Positions 1-12,051 of a stretch of 64,000 nt of DNA are shown here, piece by piece; positions within the stretch are counted from its first letter, which is position 1; the number at the start of each line of letters is the position of its first letter. The stretch is from DATAOG01 sp963782885 (GTDB taxonomy: Bacteria > Pseudomonadota > Alphaproteobacteria > Geminicoccales > Geminicoccaceae). The notes beneath the pieces are model-generated. The model was not told where the DNA came from, did no database searches, and saw nothing but the letters and a program-made list of their open reading frames with translations. The stretch spans positions 124,001 through 188,000 of the forward strand of contig CAWALL010000014.1 of NCBI GenBank assembly GCA_963782885.1, given 5' to 3'. The position numbers were made by a program, and so were the translations under genes.

Positions 1-2539
<2,539 letters not shown>

Positions 2540-2553
<14 letters not shown>

Positions 2554-4756
2554 GACCCGGCAGCAACTGGTCGATCCGGCCGCGGCCGAGGCGCTGGTGC
2601 GGGGCGATCACGGCGATCCGTTCGCGCTCCTGGGCATGCACGACCTCCCGGACGGGGGGCTGGTAGTGCGCACTTTTCAGCCTCAGGCGGCCCGCGTCTG
2701 GCTGGTCGACGGCGCGACCGGCCGCGCGGCCGGGGAGTTCTCGCGCGTCCACGCCGATGGCCTGTTCGCGCTGCCGCTGCCGGACCGGCCGTCGCAAGCG
2801 GCCTATCGTCTGCGCCTCGAGGTCGGCGCTGACACGCTCGAGACCGACGACCCCTACCGGTTCCCGCCGATCCTGGGCGAACTCGACGTCTACCTGATGG
2901 CCGAGGGCAACCATCTGAGCCTGTACGAGAAGCTCGGCGCCCATCCGATGACCCTGGACGGGGTCGCCGGCACCGCGTTCCTGGTCTGGGCGCCCAACGC
3001 CAGGCGGGTGTCGGTGGTCGGCAACTTCAACGGCTGGGACGGCCGCCGGCACCCGATGAGGAAGCGGGTCGAGTGCGGCGTCTGGGAAGTGTTCGTGCCC
3101 GGTCTCGAGCGCGGCGAGGTCTACAAGTTCGAGATCAAGGGACCGCGCGGCGAGCTTCTGCCGCTCAAGGCCGACCCGCTCGCGTTCGCCGCCGAGCATC
3201 CGCCCAAGACCGCATCGGTGGTCGTGGGCCTCGGCCAGCCCGCCTGGTCGGATGCCGAGTGGATGCACGCGCGCACGCGCGCCAACGCCCGCGAGGCGCC
3301 GATCTCGATCTACGAGTGCCACATCGGCTCGTGGATGCGCGAGGCCGGCAACCGCTATCTGAGCTACGACGAACTGGCCGACCGGCTGGTCGCCTACGTC
3401 AAGGAGATGGGCTTCACCCATCTGGAGCTTTTGCCGGTCTCGGAATTCCCGTTCGACGGCTCCTGGGGCTACCAGCCGATCGGCCTGTTCGCGCCGACCA
3501 GCCGGCACGGGTCGCCGGAGGCCTTCACGCGCTTCGTCGACCGCTGCCACCAGGCCGGCATCGGCCTCGTGCTCGACTGGGTGCCGGGCCACTTCCCGAC
3601 CGATCCGCACGGCCTCGGCTATTTCGACGGCACCCATCTCTACGAGCACGCCGACCCGCGTCTCGGCTTTCACCTCGACTGGAACACGCTGATCTACAAT
3701 TACGGCCGGCGCGAGGTCGCGAACTTCCTGCTCGCCAACGCGCTGTTCTGGCTGAAGCACTACCACATCGACGGGCTCAGGGTCGATGCGGTCGCCTCGA
3801 TGCTGTATCTCGACTACTCGCGCAAGGCCGGCGAGTGGATCCCGAACGAATACGGCGGCAACGAGAACCTGGCCGCGATCGCGCTGCTGCGCCGGCTCAA
3901 CGAGCTCGCCTACGGCGACGTCGAAGGCGCGACCACGATCGCCGAGGAATCGACCGCCTGGCCCAGCGTCTCGCGGCCCGTCTATCTCGGCGGCCTCGGC
4001 TTCGGCTACAAATGGAACATGGGCTGGATGCACGACACGCTCCACTACATGAGCGAGGATCCCATCCATCGCAAATATCATCACCACGAGCTGACCTTCG
4101 GCCTGATCTACGCCTTCACCGAGAACTTCATCCTGCCGCTGTCCCACGACGAGGTGGTGCACGGCAAGGGCTCGCTCTTGGCGAAGATGCCGGGCGACGG
4201 CTGGCAGAAGTTCGCGAACCTGCGCGCCTACTTCGGTTTCATGTTCGGCCATCCGGGCAAGAAGCTCTTGTTCATGGGCGGCGAGTTCGGCCAGGGGCGC
4301 GAGTGGAACCACGACGGCGGTCTGGACTGGCACCTGCTCGACCATCCCTGGCATCGGGGCGTCCAGCTGCTGGTGCGCGATCTGAACCACGCCTATCGCG
4401 AGCTGGCGGCGCTGCACGAGCGCGACTGCGAGGCCGAGGGCTTCGAATGGCTCGAGCTCCACGACAACGAGCAGAGCGTGCTCGCGTTCCTGCGCCGGGG
4501 CGCCGATCCCGAGCGCATCGTGGTCGTGCTCTCGAGCTTCACGCCGGTGCCGCGTCACGGCTATCGGATCGGCGTGCCGCTGCCCGGGTACTATCGCGAG
4601 CGGATCAACACCGACGCCGAGATCTATGGCGGCGCCAACATCGGCAACGGCGGCGGGGTGAGCGCCGACGACTTCGGCTCCCACGGCCGCCCCTACTCGC
4701 TCTCCCTGACCCTGCCGCCGCTCGGCACGCTGTTCCTGGTGCGCGAGGCCGGCTGA
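2540..4756 (+). CDS. glgB: 1,4-alpha-glucan branching enzyme GlgB
   Basis: 738 residues, normal GlgB length. An N-terminal carbohydrate-binding module (about 20-110) and CBM48 (about 130-230) precede the GH13 barrel. Catalytic residues fit the Escherichia coli enzyme at a constant offset: nucleophile Asp416 in GLRVDAV, acid/base Glu469 in TTIAEES, Asp537 in SHDEVVHGK. It forms alpha-1,6 branches in cytoplasmic glycogen-type glucan. The ATG lies inside the end of treS-mak, which fits the GlgE route, where maltose-1-phosphate is polymerised and then branched. A 728-codon open frame on the opposite strand is a codon-bias shadow. Confidence 0.96.
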
Positions 4757-4887
4757 CGGCCGCTCGAAGGGCAGAACAACGGCGAGCGAACTCGATGTGG
4801 CAGCCTGCGGCGCCCGCGGAACCCGCCGTTAACCTTAAGACAAGGTTGAGGCCGCAAGCTTGGTCGCCTCTGACGGAGGTGACCATC

Positions 4888-5944
4888 ATGCCGACCCTGT
4901 TTTGGCTGGCCCTGCTGTTGGGCTATCTCGCCGGCGTCGTGGCCGCGGTCGTGCTGTTGCCGGCAGGGCTGATCGAGCCGCTGGCCGGACCGCTCGCGCT
5001 GACCACGGTGATCGCGGTGGCCGCGTTCGCCGTGCTGACGCGTCTGCGGCGGGTCCATCGGCGCAACCGGGAAGCTGTCGAGGCGACCGCGCCGGCGCAG
5101 CCCGAGCGGCCGGCAGGCCGCCGCGCCCCGCCCGAGACCTGGGCGCTGGAGCGCGCCTTGGCTCCGGATCCATGGGCGGAGGCGCGCTGGCCCTTGCGGG
5201 TCCGCCTCGAGCCGCCCGGCGCGATCGGTCCCCGCGAGCTGCAGCGGCTGCTCGCCGAGGGCCGGGTCGACGTCGGCCTGCGGCCGATCGCCAGCCTCGA
5301 GCAGCCGGAGGCGGCGCTCTATCACGCGCTGCCGCGCCTGCATGCCGCCGACGGCAAGCCCCGTGGCGCCGGCGCACTACCGGGCGAGCGCGGCGCGCGG
5401 CGGCCTGCTCGGGCTGATCGATCAACGGCTGGTGCGGCGCTCGGCCGAGCTGCTGCGGCAGGCCCGGGCCGAGGGACGCGAGGTGACGATCGTCTGCGGC
5501 ATCGCCGCCGACAGTCTGAGCAATGCTGCGTTCGCGGCCGAGCTCGAGCGCCGGTTGAGCGATGATCCGGACCTCGCCGGACAGCTCGTGCTCGCGCTCG
5601 ATCACCCGGCGCACGACCTGCCGAACGTGGTGGCGATCGCCGGGCTGCGAGAGCGCGGCGTGCGGTTCTGCCTGCGGCGGGTCGGCCCGCCGGTGCAGGA
5701 TGCGGCGGAAGTCAGGGCGGGCGGCTTCGATTTCGTGCTGCTCGAGGCGGCGCGCTTCGCGCTCGGCGGGCCCGAGGGCGCGGTCGATCCGGGCCTGCTC
5801 GAGCTGCAGCGCACGTTCGGCCCGGCGGCGGCGATGCTCCTGGTCGGTCGGACCGGGGCCGACGAAGCGGCGATCGCCCTGCCGGGCAGCTGGCGCTCGG
5901 CGGACGACGGCGCCTTCGATCTGGCACGATCCCACGCCGCCTGA
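4888..5944 (+). pseudogene. Membrane-anchored degenerate EAL-domain protein, frameshifted
   Basis: ATG 4888 follows a good ribosome-binding site (GGAGGT, 4875-4880). The first frame encodes two hydrophobic segments (about residues 4-22 and 30-50), a linker, and the start of an EAL-like domain (LQRLLAEGRVDVGLRPI). The domain continues in the next frame (HYRASAARGGLLGLID through FDFVLLEAARFA). Dropping one C from the CCCC run at 5359-5362 joins them as GKPVAPAHYRAS into about 351 residues. Even when repaired, the E-x-L-x-R signature reads HALPR and the metal-binding ELTE-type motif is missing, so c-di-GMP hydrolysis is unlikely; a binding or scaffold role is possible. The frameshift may be a real mutation or a homopolymer error. 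Confidence 0.75.
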
Positions 5945-5996
5945 GCCGGCGCTCCGGCTTCACAGAGCCGCGCGCATGGCCTAGATGCTGGGGGCA

Positions 5997-6018
5997 CGCG
6001 GGCGCGTGGGCGCCCGCG
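5997..6018 (+). terminator. GC-rich hairpin, possible terminator or leader structure
   Basis: Perfect 9-bp inverted repeat CGCGGGCGC / GCGCCCGCG (5997-6005 and 6010-6018) with a 4-nt loop between the EAL gene and the HAD gene. There is no T-tract after it. It ends 10 nt before the first possible start of the HAD gene, so it could equally be a leader structure of that gene. Confidence 0.35.
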
Positions 6019-6028
6019 CCGACAGAGG

Positions 6029-6928
6029 ATGCGCCCCTTGGTCATGCGCTCAGGACCGATCCCCGTAGTTCGGGGATTGCGGGAGATCGTCGCCGCCTAC
6101 GACGCCCTGATCGTCGATCTCTGGGGCGTGATCCATGGCGGGGTCGAGCCCTATCCCGGGGTGCTTGAGACGCTCGCAGCGCTCCGCGCCGCCGGCAAGC
6201 CCGTGGCGCTGCTCTCGAACGCGCCGCGGCGCGCCGCGTCGGCCGGCCGGCGCCTGGCCGAGATCGGCATCGCCCCCGAGAGCTACGACCTGCTGATGAC
6301 CTCCGGCGAGGCGGCACACGAGGCGCTCGCCGCCCGCGACCGGCCGGAGCACGCCGGGCTCGGCCGGGCGTATTTCTACATCGGCCCGGCCTGGGACGCC
6401 GATCTGGTCGCGGGCCTCGACTATCACCGGGTCGAGACCGTCGAGGCGGCGGACTTCCTGCTCACGGTCGGCCTGTTCGACGAGGCCGACCCGCTCAGGC
6501 ACTACGATCCCCTGTTCGCCGCGGCGCGGGCGCGCGAGGCGGCGATGATCTGCGTCAATCCCGACCTCGTGGTGCACCGCCAGAGCGGGATCACCAGCCC
6601 CTGCGCCGGCCTGCTGGCGCAGCGTTTCCGGGAGCAGGGCGGCCGCGTCATCTATCACGGCAAGCCCGATCCGGCGATCTTCCACCGCGCCGCCCGCGCG
6701 CTCGGCCAGCCCGAGAACGCCCGCATCCTGGTGGTCGGCGACAGCCTCGCGACCGACATCAAGGGCGCCGCCGCCGCGGGCTACGACAGCCTGCTGGTGA
6801 CCCGCGGCATCCACGCCGAAGACCTCGGCATCGCCCCGGGTGCCCCCCCCGACCCCGCCCGCCTCACCGCCCTCTGCGCCCGCCACGGCCACTTTCCCAC
6901 CGCCGCGATCGCGACGTTGCGCTGGTAA
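6029..6928 (+). CDS. HAD superfamily class IIA hydrolase (TIGR01459-like)
   Basis: 299 residues. The HAD motif I region reads LIVDLWGVIHGG, with nucleophile Asp followed by LWG, as in the alphaproteobacterial TIGR01459 group; motif II is LLSNAPR; the HGKPDPAIF and VVGDSLATDIKGA segments give the motif III Lys and motif IV acidic residues. The C2-type cap inserted between motifs II and III is typical of the NagD/PGP-like class IIA. It is probably a cytoplasmic phosphatase of unknown substrate. The start could be ATG 6029 or ATG 6044 (residue 6); the only nearby purine-rich stretch (AGAGG, 6024-6028) abuts the former, so the latter is plausible. Confidence 0.88.
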   Translation: MRPLVMRSGPIPVVRGLREIVAAYDALIVDLWGVIHGGVEPYPGVLETLAALRAAGKPVALLSNAPRRAASAGRRLAEIGIAPESYDLLMTSGEAAHEALAARDRPEHAGLGRAYFYIGPAWDADLVAGLDYHRVETVEAADFLLTVGLFDEADPLRHYDPLFAAARAREAAMICVNPDLVVHRQSGITSPCAGLLAQRFREQGGRVIYHGKPDPAIFHRAARALGQPENARILVVGDSLATDIKGAAAAGYDSLLVTRGIHAEDLGIAPGAPPDPARLTALCARHGHFPTAAIATLRW

Positions 6929-7155
6929 ATCCGCGGCCATCGGCAGAATCGGTCAGACCACTTCCCATCGCGATCTGCGCGAGATTCACGACTTTTTTAC
7001 CGCTCGAGCTGTGAAAACCGCCTCAACCGCCGCGTGGCGAAGCAATGAGAGTCTGGCGGGCGCAAGCTGGCTGATCCTGAGGACGACCCTGGCACCCTCG
7101 GTGAAACCGCCTAAGATGCAGATTGGGGCGGCCTGTGGTGACTTTCGGGGGAACG

Positions 7156-8778
7156 ATGGCGGAGGATATGCAGCAGTTGCGGGCGAGCAAGGCCTGGCCG
7201 GTGGTCGAGGCGGTCGGGCTGATCGAGCGCCTCGGCGGGCGGCCGCCGCCCAAGGGCTTCGTCCTGTTCGAGACCGGCTACGGCCCGTCGGGCCTGCCGC
7301 ATATCGGCACCTTCGCCGAGGTCTTTCGGACTTCGTTGGTGCGCCAGGTGTTCGAGCGCCTGTCGGGCTGGCCATCGAAACTCTATGCCTTCTCCGACGA
7401 CATGGACGGGCTGCGCGCCGTGCCCGACAACATCCCCGATCGCGACCAGGTCGCGCAGCATCTCCATAAGCCGTTGACGTCGATTCCAGATCCGTTCGGT
7501 ACAGAAGAGAGCTACGGCGCCAACATGAACCAGCGTCTGAAGTCGTTCCTGGACGGTTTCGGGTTCGATTACGAGTTCGTGAGCGCGACCGAGTGCTACC
7601 GCTCGGGGCGCTTCAACGATGCGCTCCGGCGCGTGCTCGAGCGCCACGAGGCGATCCTCCGGGTGGTCCTGCCGACGCTGGGCCCGGAGCGGCGGGAGAC
7701 CTACAGCCCGATCCTGCCGGTCTGCGCCGAGACCGGGCGCGTGCTGCAGGTGCCGATCCTGAAGACCGATCCGGAGGCCGGCACCGTGACCTACCGGAAC
7801 GAGGCCGGCAAGCTGGTCGAGCAGTCGGTCCTCGACGGTCGGGCGAAGCTGCAGTGGCGGCCCGACTGGGCGATGCGCTGGGCGGCGCTTCAGGTCGACT
7901 ACGAGATGTACGGCAAGGATCTGATCAATTCGGCCAAGCTCTCGAGCCAGATCTGCCGCATCCTGGGCGGCACGCCGCCCGCGGGCTTCGCCTACGAGAT
8001 GTTCCTGGACGACCAGGGCCAGAAGATCTCGAAGTCCAAAGGCAATGGCCTGACCTGCGACCAGTGGCTGACCTACGGCACCAGGGAGAGCCTGAAGCTC
8101 TTCATGTACCAGGCGCCGCGCAAGGCCAAACGGCTCTATTTCGACGTGATCCCGCGCAACGTCGACGACTACTTCGGCCTGCTCGACCGTTTTCCCGAAC
8201 AGACGGCGGAGCAGCGCTACCACAACCCGGTCTGGCACATCCACGACGGCCGGCCGCCGGCGGGCGGCCTGCCGATCAGCTTCGCGATGCTGCTCAACCT
8301 CGCCTCGGTCGTGAACGCCGAGGCGAAGGACGTGCTCTGGGGCTTCATCAACCGCTACGCCCGCGAGGCGACCCCGGACAACGCGCCGCTGCTGGACGAG
8401 CTGGTCGGACACGCGCTCGCCTACTATCGGGACTTCGTCAAGCCGGCCAAGTCGTACCGGCTGCCGAGCGACGCGGAGCGGCCGGCGCTTGCCGAGCTCG
8501 CTGGCTGGCTCCGGGAGTTCGATCAGCGCCCGACCCTCGACCCGGCGAGCTTCGAGCAGGGCGCCGAGGCGATCCAGCAGGAGGTCTACGAGATCGGCAA
8601 GCGCCACGGCTTCGCCGCCCATCTGCGCGGCTGGTTCCAGGCGCTCTACGAGATCCTGCTCGGCCAGACCGAGGGACCGCGCTTCGGCACCTTCGTCGCG
8701 TTCTACGGCCCGGCCGCGACCGCCGCCCTGATCGAGCAGGTCCTGGCGGGCCGGCGAATCGACCAGCCGGCGGCCTGA
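7156..8778 (+). CDS. lysS: Lysyl-tRNA synthetase, class I
   Basis: 540 residues from ATG 7156, preceded by GGGGGA; the frame also opens upstream but without a better site. This is the class I (archaeal-type) enzyme: a Rossmann fold with the HIGH-like HIGT at 49-52 (GPSGLPHIGTF) and KMSKS-like KISKSK at 290-295, not the class II fold of most bacteria. It charges tRNA-Lys. Class I LysRS is common in alphaproteobacteria and helps place the organism. The next gene, rsmB, begins 17 nt downstream, giving a translation-related pair. Confidence 0.95.
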   Translation: MAEDMQQLRASKAWPVVEAVGLIERLGGRPPPKGFVLFETGYGPSGLPHIGTFAEVFRTSLVRQVFERLSGWPSKLYAFSDDMDGLRAVPDNIPDRDQVAQHLHKPLTSIPDPFGTEESYGANMNQRLKSFLDGFGFDYEFVSATECYRSGRFNDALRRVLERHEAILRVVLPTLGPERRETYSPILPVCAETGRVLQVPILKTDPEAGTVTYRNEAGKLVEQSVLDGRAKLQWRPDWAMRWAALQVDYEMYGKDLINSAKLSSQICRILGGTPPAGFAYEMFLDDQGQKISKSKGNGLTCDQWLTYGTRESLKLFMYQAPRKAKRLYFDVIPRNVDDYFGLLDRFPEQTAEQRYHNPVWHIHDGRPPAGGLPISFAMLLNLASVVNAEAKDVLWGFINRYAREATPDNAPLLDELVGHALAYYRDFVKPAKSYRLPSDAERPALAELAGWLREFDQRPTLDPASFEQGAEAIQQEVYEIGKRHGFAAHLRGWFQALYEILLGQTEGPRFGTFVAFYGPAATAALIEQVLAGRRIDQPAA

Positions 8779-8795
8779 CCGGCGCGCTTGAGCGC

Positions 8796-10091
8796 ATGGC
8801 CTCGCAGGGCGCGGCCCCGATCAGCGCCCGCCGACTGGCGCTCGACCTGCTCGATCAGGTGCTGGGTGAGCAGCGACCGCTCGACGACGTGTTCGCCGGC
8901 CACCCGCAGCTCGGCCGGCTGGCCGGGCGCGACCGGGCGCACGCCCGCCTGCTGGTCGCGACCACGCTCCGCCGGCTCGGCCAGATCGATGCCGCCCTCG
9001 ACGCGTTGCTCCGCCAGCCGCCCAAGTCGCTCCGGGTGCGCAATCTGCTCCGTCTCGGCGCCGTCCAGCTGCTGTTTCTGGGCACGCCGGCGCACGCCGC
9101 GGTCGCCGAGACGGTGGCGCTCGCGAGCGGCCGCGAGAGCTTCGCGCGCGGCCTTGCCAACGCGGTGCTCCGGCGGCTCGCCCGCGAGGGCGAGGCGCGG
9201 ATCGAAGCGCAGGACGCGGCCCGCCTCAACACCCCGGACTGGCTCTGGCAGAGCTGGTCGGAGGCCTACGGCGAGGAGCGGGCGCGCGCGATCGCCTCGG
9301 CCCATCTGATCGAGCCGCCGCTCGATCTGACGGTCAAGGAGCACCCGGAGGTCTGGGTGCGCCGGCTCGATGCCGGGCACCTCTACGGCACTACCCTGCG
9401 CCGTGCCGCCGGCGGCGTCATCGAGGGCCTGCCGGGCTATGCCGAGGGCGCCTGGTGGGTGCAGGACGCCGCGGCGGCGCTGCCCGCGCGGCTGTTGCCC
9501 GAGGTCGCCGGTCGCGCCGTGATCGACCTCTGCGCCGCCCCGGGCGGCAAGACCGCCCAGCTGGCGGCGGCCGGCGCGAGCGTGACCGCGGTCGAGGCCT
9601 CGCCCAAGCGCGCCGACCGGCTCCGCGCCAATCTCGAGCGCCTTCGGCTCGAGGCCGAGGTCGTGGTCGCCGACGCCCGCGACTGGCGCCCCGAGCGTCC
9701 CGCCCTGCGCCTGCTGCTCGATGCTCCCTGCACCGCGACCGGCACGATCCGCCGCCATCCCGACATCGCCCGGCACCGGACGCCGGCCGACGTCCGCCGC
9801 CTCGCCGAGCTTCAGCGCCAGCTGCTGGCCGCTGCCGCCCGGATGCTGGCGCCCGGTGGCGCCCTGGTCTACGCCAGCTGCTCGCTGCAGCCGGAGGAGG
9901 GCGCCGCGGTGATCGAGGCGGCGCTCGCGGACGGCCTGCCGCTCGAGCGCTGGCCGGTGACGCCGGGCGAGCTCGGCGGGCTCGAGGTCGAGCTCACCGC
10001 CGCCGGCGAGGTCCGGACCCTGCCCTGCCATCTGGCCGAGCAGGGCGGCCTCGACGGCTTCTTCATCGCGCGCTTGCGAGCGCGCGGTTGA
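8796..10091 (+). CDS. rsmB: 16S rRNA (cytosine-5)-methyltransferase, RsmB family
   Basis: 431 residues. An N-terminal NusB-like RNA-binding domain (about 8-140) is followed by a SAM-dependent methyltransferase domain. Motif I is DLCAAPGGKT (244-253); the two catalytic cysteines sit in DAPCTATG (Cys312) and YASCSLQPEE (Cys362), the double-Cys arrangement of RNA m5C methyltransferases. RsmB of E. coli methylates C967 of 16S rRNA. ATG 8796 lies 17 nt after lysS, and purH follows after 37 nt; rsmB near purH is a familiar alphaproteobacterial neighbourhood. The frame extends far upstream within lysS, but that part is a shadow. Confidence 0.93.
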   Translation: MASQGAAPISARRLALDLLDQVLGEQRPLDDVFAGHPQLGRLAGRDRAHARLLVATTLRRLGQIDAALDALLRQPPKSLRVRNLLRLGAVQLLFLGTPAHAAVAETVALASGRESFARGLANAVLRRLAREGEARIEAQDAARLNTPDWLWQSWSEAYGEERARAIASAHLIEPPLDLTVKEHPEVWVRRLDAGHLYGTTLRRAAGGVIEGLPGYAEGAWWVQDAAAALPARLLPEVAGRAVIDLCAAPGGKTAQLAAAGASVTAVEASPKRADRLRANLERLRLEAEVVVADARDWRPERPALRLLLDAPCTATGTIRRHPDIARHRTPADVRRLAELQRQLLAAAARMLAPGGALVYASCSLQPEEGAAVIEAALADGLPLERWPVTPGELGGLEVELTAAGEVRTLPCHLAEQGGLDGFFIARLRARG

Positions 10092-10128
10092 GCCGCTACC
10101 AGAGCCCAAGTCCTCTCGGAGCCCCGTC

Positions 10129-11706
10129 ATGACCGTTCGATCGACCCGGCGCGCCCTGCTCTCGGTCTGGGACAAGACCGGGCTGGTCGAGTTCGCGCAG
10201 GCCCTGGCCGGGCTCGGCATCGAGCTGGTCTCGACCGGCGGCACCGCGCGCCAGCTGCGCGACGCGGGACTCGAGGTGGTCGACGTCGCGACGCTGACCG
10301 GCGCCGCCGGCATCCTGGACGGCCGGGTCAAGACCCTGCATCCCGCGGTCCACGGCGGCATCCTCGCGCGCCGCGACCTCGAGGCGCACATGGCGACCAT
10401 CGAGGCGCTCAACATCGCCCCGATCGACCTGGTCGTGGTCAACCTCTACCCGTTCGAGGCGACCGTCGCGGCCGGCGCCGGGGCCGAGGAGGCGATCGAG
10501 ATGATCGACATCGGCGGCACCGCCCTGATCCGCGCCGCCGCCAAGAACCACGCCGGCGTCACGGTGATCGTCGACCCGGCCGACTACAGCCGCGTGGTCG
10601 CCGAGCTCGAGGCCCTTGGCGGCGACACCGGCGCGGCGCTGCGGCGGAGCCTCGCCGCCAAGGCCTTCGCCCGGATCGCCGCCTACGACGGCGCGATCGC
10701 CCGCTGGTTCGCGAGCCAGGAGGGCGAGATCCTGCCCGAGCGCCTGATCCTCGGCGCAGCCCGCCGCCAGAGCATGCGCTACGGCGAAAACCCGCATCAG
10801 CAGGCCGCGTTCTACGTCACCGACCAGAGCCGGCCCAGCGTCGCCGCCGCCGAGCAGGTCCAGGGCAAGGCGCTGTCCTACAACAACCTCGCCGACGCCG
10901 ATGCCGCGCTCGAGCTGGTCAGCGAGTTCGAAACACCCGCGGTCGCGATCATCAAGCACGCCAATCCCTGCGGCGTCGCGATCGGCGACGACCTGGCGCT
11001 CGCCTACGGCCGGGCGCTCGCCTGCGACCCGCAGAGCGCCTATGGCGGCGTGGTCGCGCTCAACCGGCCGCTCGATGGCGCGATCGCCGAGCAGATCGCG
11101 CGCGTGTTCACCGAGGTCGTGATCGCGCCCGCGGCCGACGAGGCCGCCCGGGCGGTGCTGAGCGCGAAGCAGAACCTCCGGCTGCTGTTGACCGGCGGCG
11201 CGCTCGAGCCGAAGCCCCGCGAGTTGTTGGTGCGCTCGGTGGTCGGCGGCCTCCTGGTCCAGGAGCGCGATGCCGGCGTGCTCGCCGAGGACGACCTCAG
11301 GGTGGCGACCGAGCGGGCGCCGACCGCGGACGAGCTCGCCGACCTCCGGTTCGCGTTCACCATCGCCAAACACGTCCGCTCGAACGCGATCGTGTTCGCC
11401 AGGAAGGGCGCCACGGTCGCGGTCGGCGCCGGCCAGATGAGCCGGGTCGATGCCGTGCGGATCGCGATCGAGAAGGGCGCACTGGTCAGCCGCGAGGCCG
11501 AGGAGACCGAATCGCGGATCGTCGGCAGCGTGGTCGCCTCGGACGCCTTTTTCCCGTTTCCGGACGGCCTGGACATGGCGCTGCGCGCCGGCGCCACCGC
11601 CGCGATCCAGCCGGGCGGCAGCCTGCGCGACGCCGAGGTGATCGCGGTCGCCGACGAGGCCGGCGCCGCCATGCTGTTCACCGGTATCCGCCACTTCCGC
11701 CACTGA
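10129..11706 (+). CDS. purH: Bifunctional AICAR transformylase/IMP cyclohydrolase PurH
   Basis: 525 residues, the normal length. The N-terminal IMP cyclohydrolase domain begins SVWDKTGLVEFAQAL with the substrate loop STGGTARQL; the C-terminal AICAR transformylase domain contains the KHANPCGVA motif and ends with the conserved GIRHFRH. It catalyses the last two steps of de novo purine synthesis. ATG 10129 has GGAG upstream (about 10118). A 624-codon open frame on the opposite strand is a codon-bias artefact. Confidence 0.97.
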   Translation: MTVRSTRRALLSVWDKTGLVEFAQALAGLGIELVSTGGTARQLRDAGLEVVDVATLTGAAGILDGRVKTLHPAVHGGILARRDLEAHMATIEALNIAPIDLVVVNLYPFEATVAAGAGAEEAIEMIDIGGTALIRAAAKNHAGVTVIVDPADYSRVVAELEALGGDTGAALRRSLAAKAFARIAAYDGAIARWFASQEGEILPERLILGAARRQSMRYGENPHQQAAFYVTDQSRPSVAAAEQVQGKALSYNNLADADAALELVSEFETPAVAIIKHANPCGVAIGDDLALAYGRALACDPQSAYGGVVALNRPLDGAIAEQIARVFTEVVIAPAADEAARAVLSAKQNLRLLLTGGALEPKPRELLVRSVVGGLLVQERDAGVLAEDDLRVATERAPTADELADLRFAFTIAKHVRSNAIVFARKGATVAVGAGQMSRVDAVRIAIEKGALVSREAEETESRIVGSVVASDAFFPFPDGLDMALRAGATAAIQPGGSLRDAEVIAVADEAGAAMLFTGIRHFRH

Positions 11707-11808
11707 GCGGCAGGCGCCAGACCACGGCAGCTCGATCCGGCTTGAACCCGGCCGTGAAGTCGCGTAACCGTGGCAGTTGAATGACAATTCCTTGACTACG
11801 GCGGTCGG

Positions 11809-12051
11809 ATGAGAGCTTTCGCCTCGATCACAGCGCTCGCGCTCGGCGTCCTCCTGCTGTCGACCGGCGATGCCCATGCCTATCTCGACCCCGGCATCGG
11901 CAGCATGCTGCTGCAGGGGCTGATCGCCGGGCTCGCCGCCGCCTCGGTGGTGCTCGGGCGCTACTGGCACAAGCTCAAGTCCTTGTTCTCGGCGGCCCCC
12001 GAGGAACGCCGCCCGAATACCAGCCGCAGCGAACCGACCGGGGGCGGATGA
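11809..12051 (+). CDS. Small exported/membrane protein with YLDPG motif
   Basis: 80 residues: an N-terminal signal or first membrane segment (about 4-24, ending DAHA), then AYLDPGIGSMLLQ and a second hydrophobic segment (about 36-52), with a charged C-terminal tail. The YLDPGxGS sequence recurs in small uncharacterised bacterial membrane proteins near surface-polymer genes; I recognise the pattern but know no function. The stop overlaps the next start (ATGA, 12048-12051), so it is coupled to the methyltransferase and probably works with it and the sulfatase-like protein. Confidence 0.72.
   Translation: MRAFASITALALGVLLLSTGDAHAYLDPGIGSMLLQGLIAGLAAASVVLGRYWHKLKSLFSAAPEERRPNTSRSEPTGGG

Noticed and set aside
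10096..11970. 624-codon open frame antisense to purH
   Set aside because: Codon-bias shadow of purH; no domain or ribosome-binding site.
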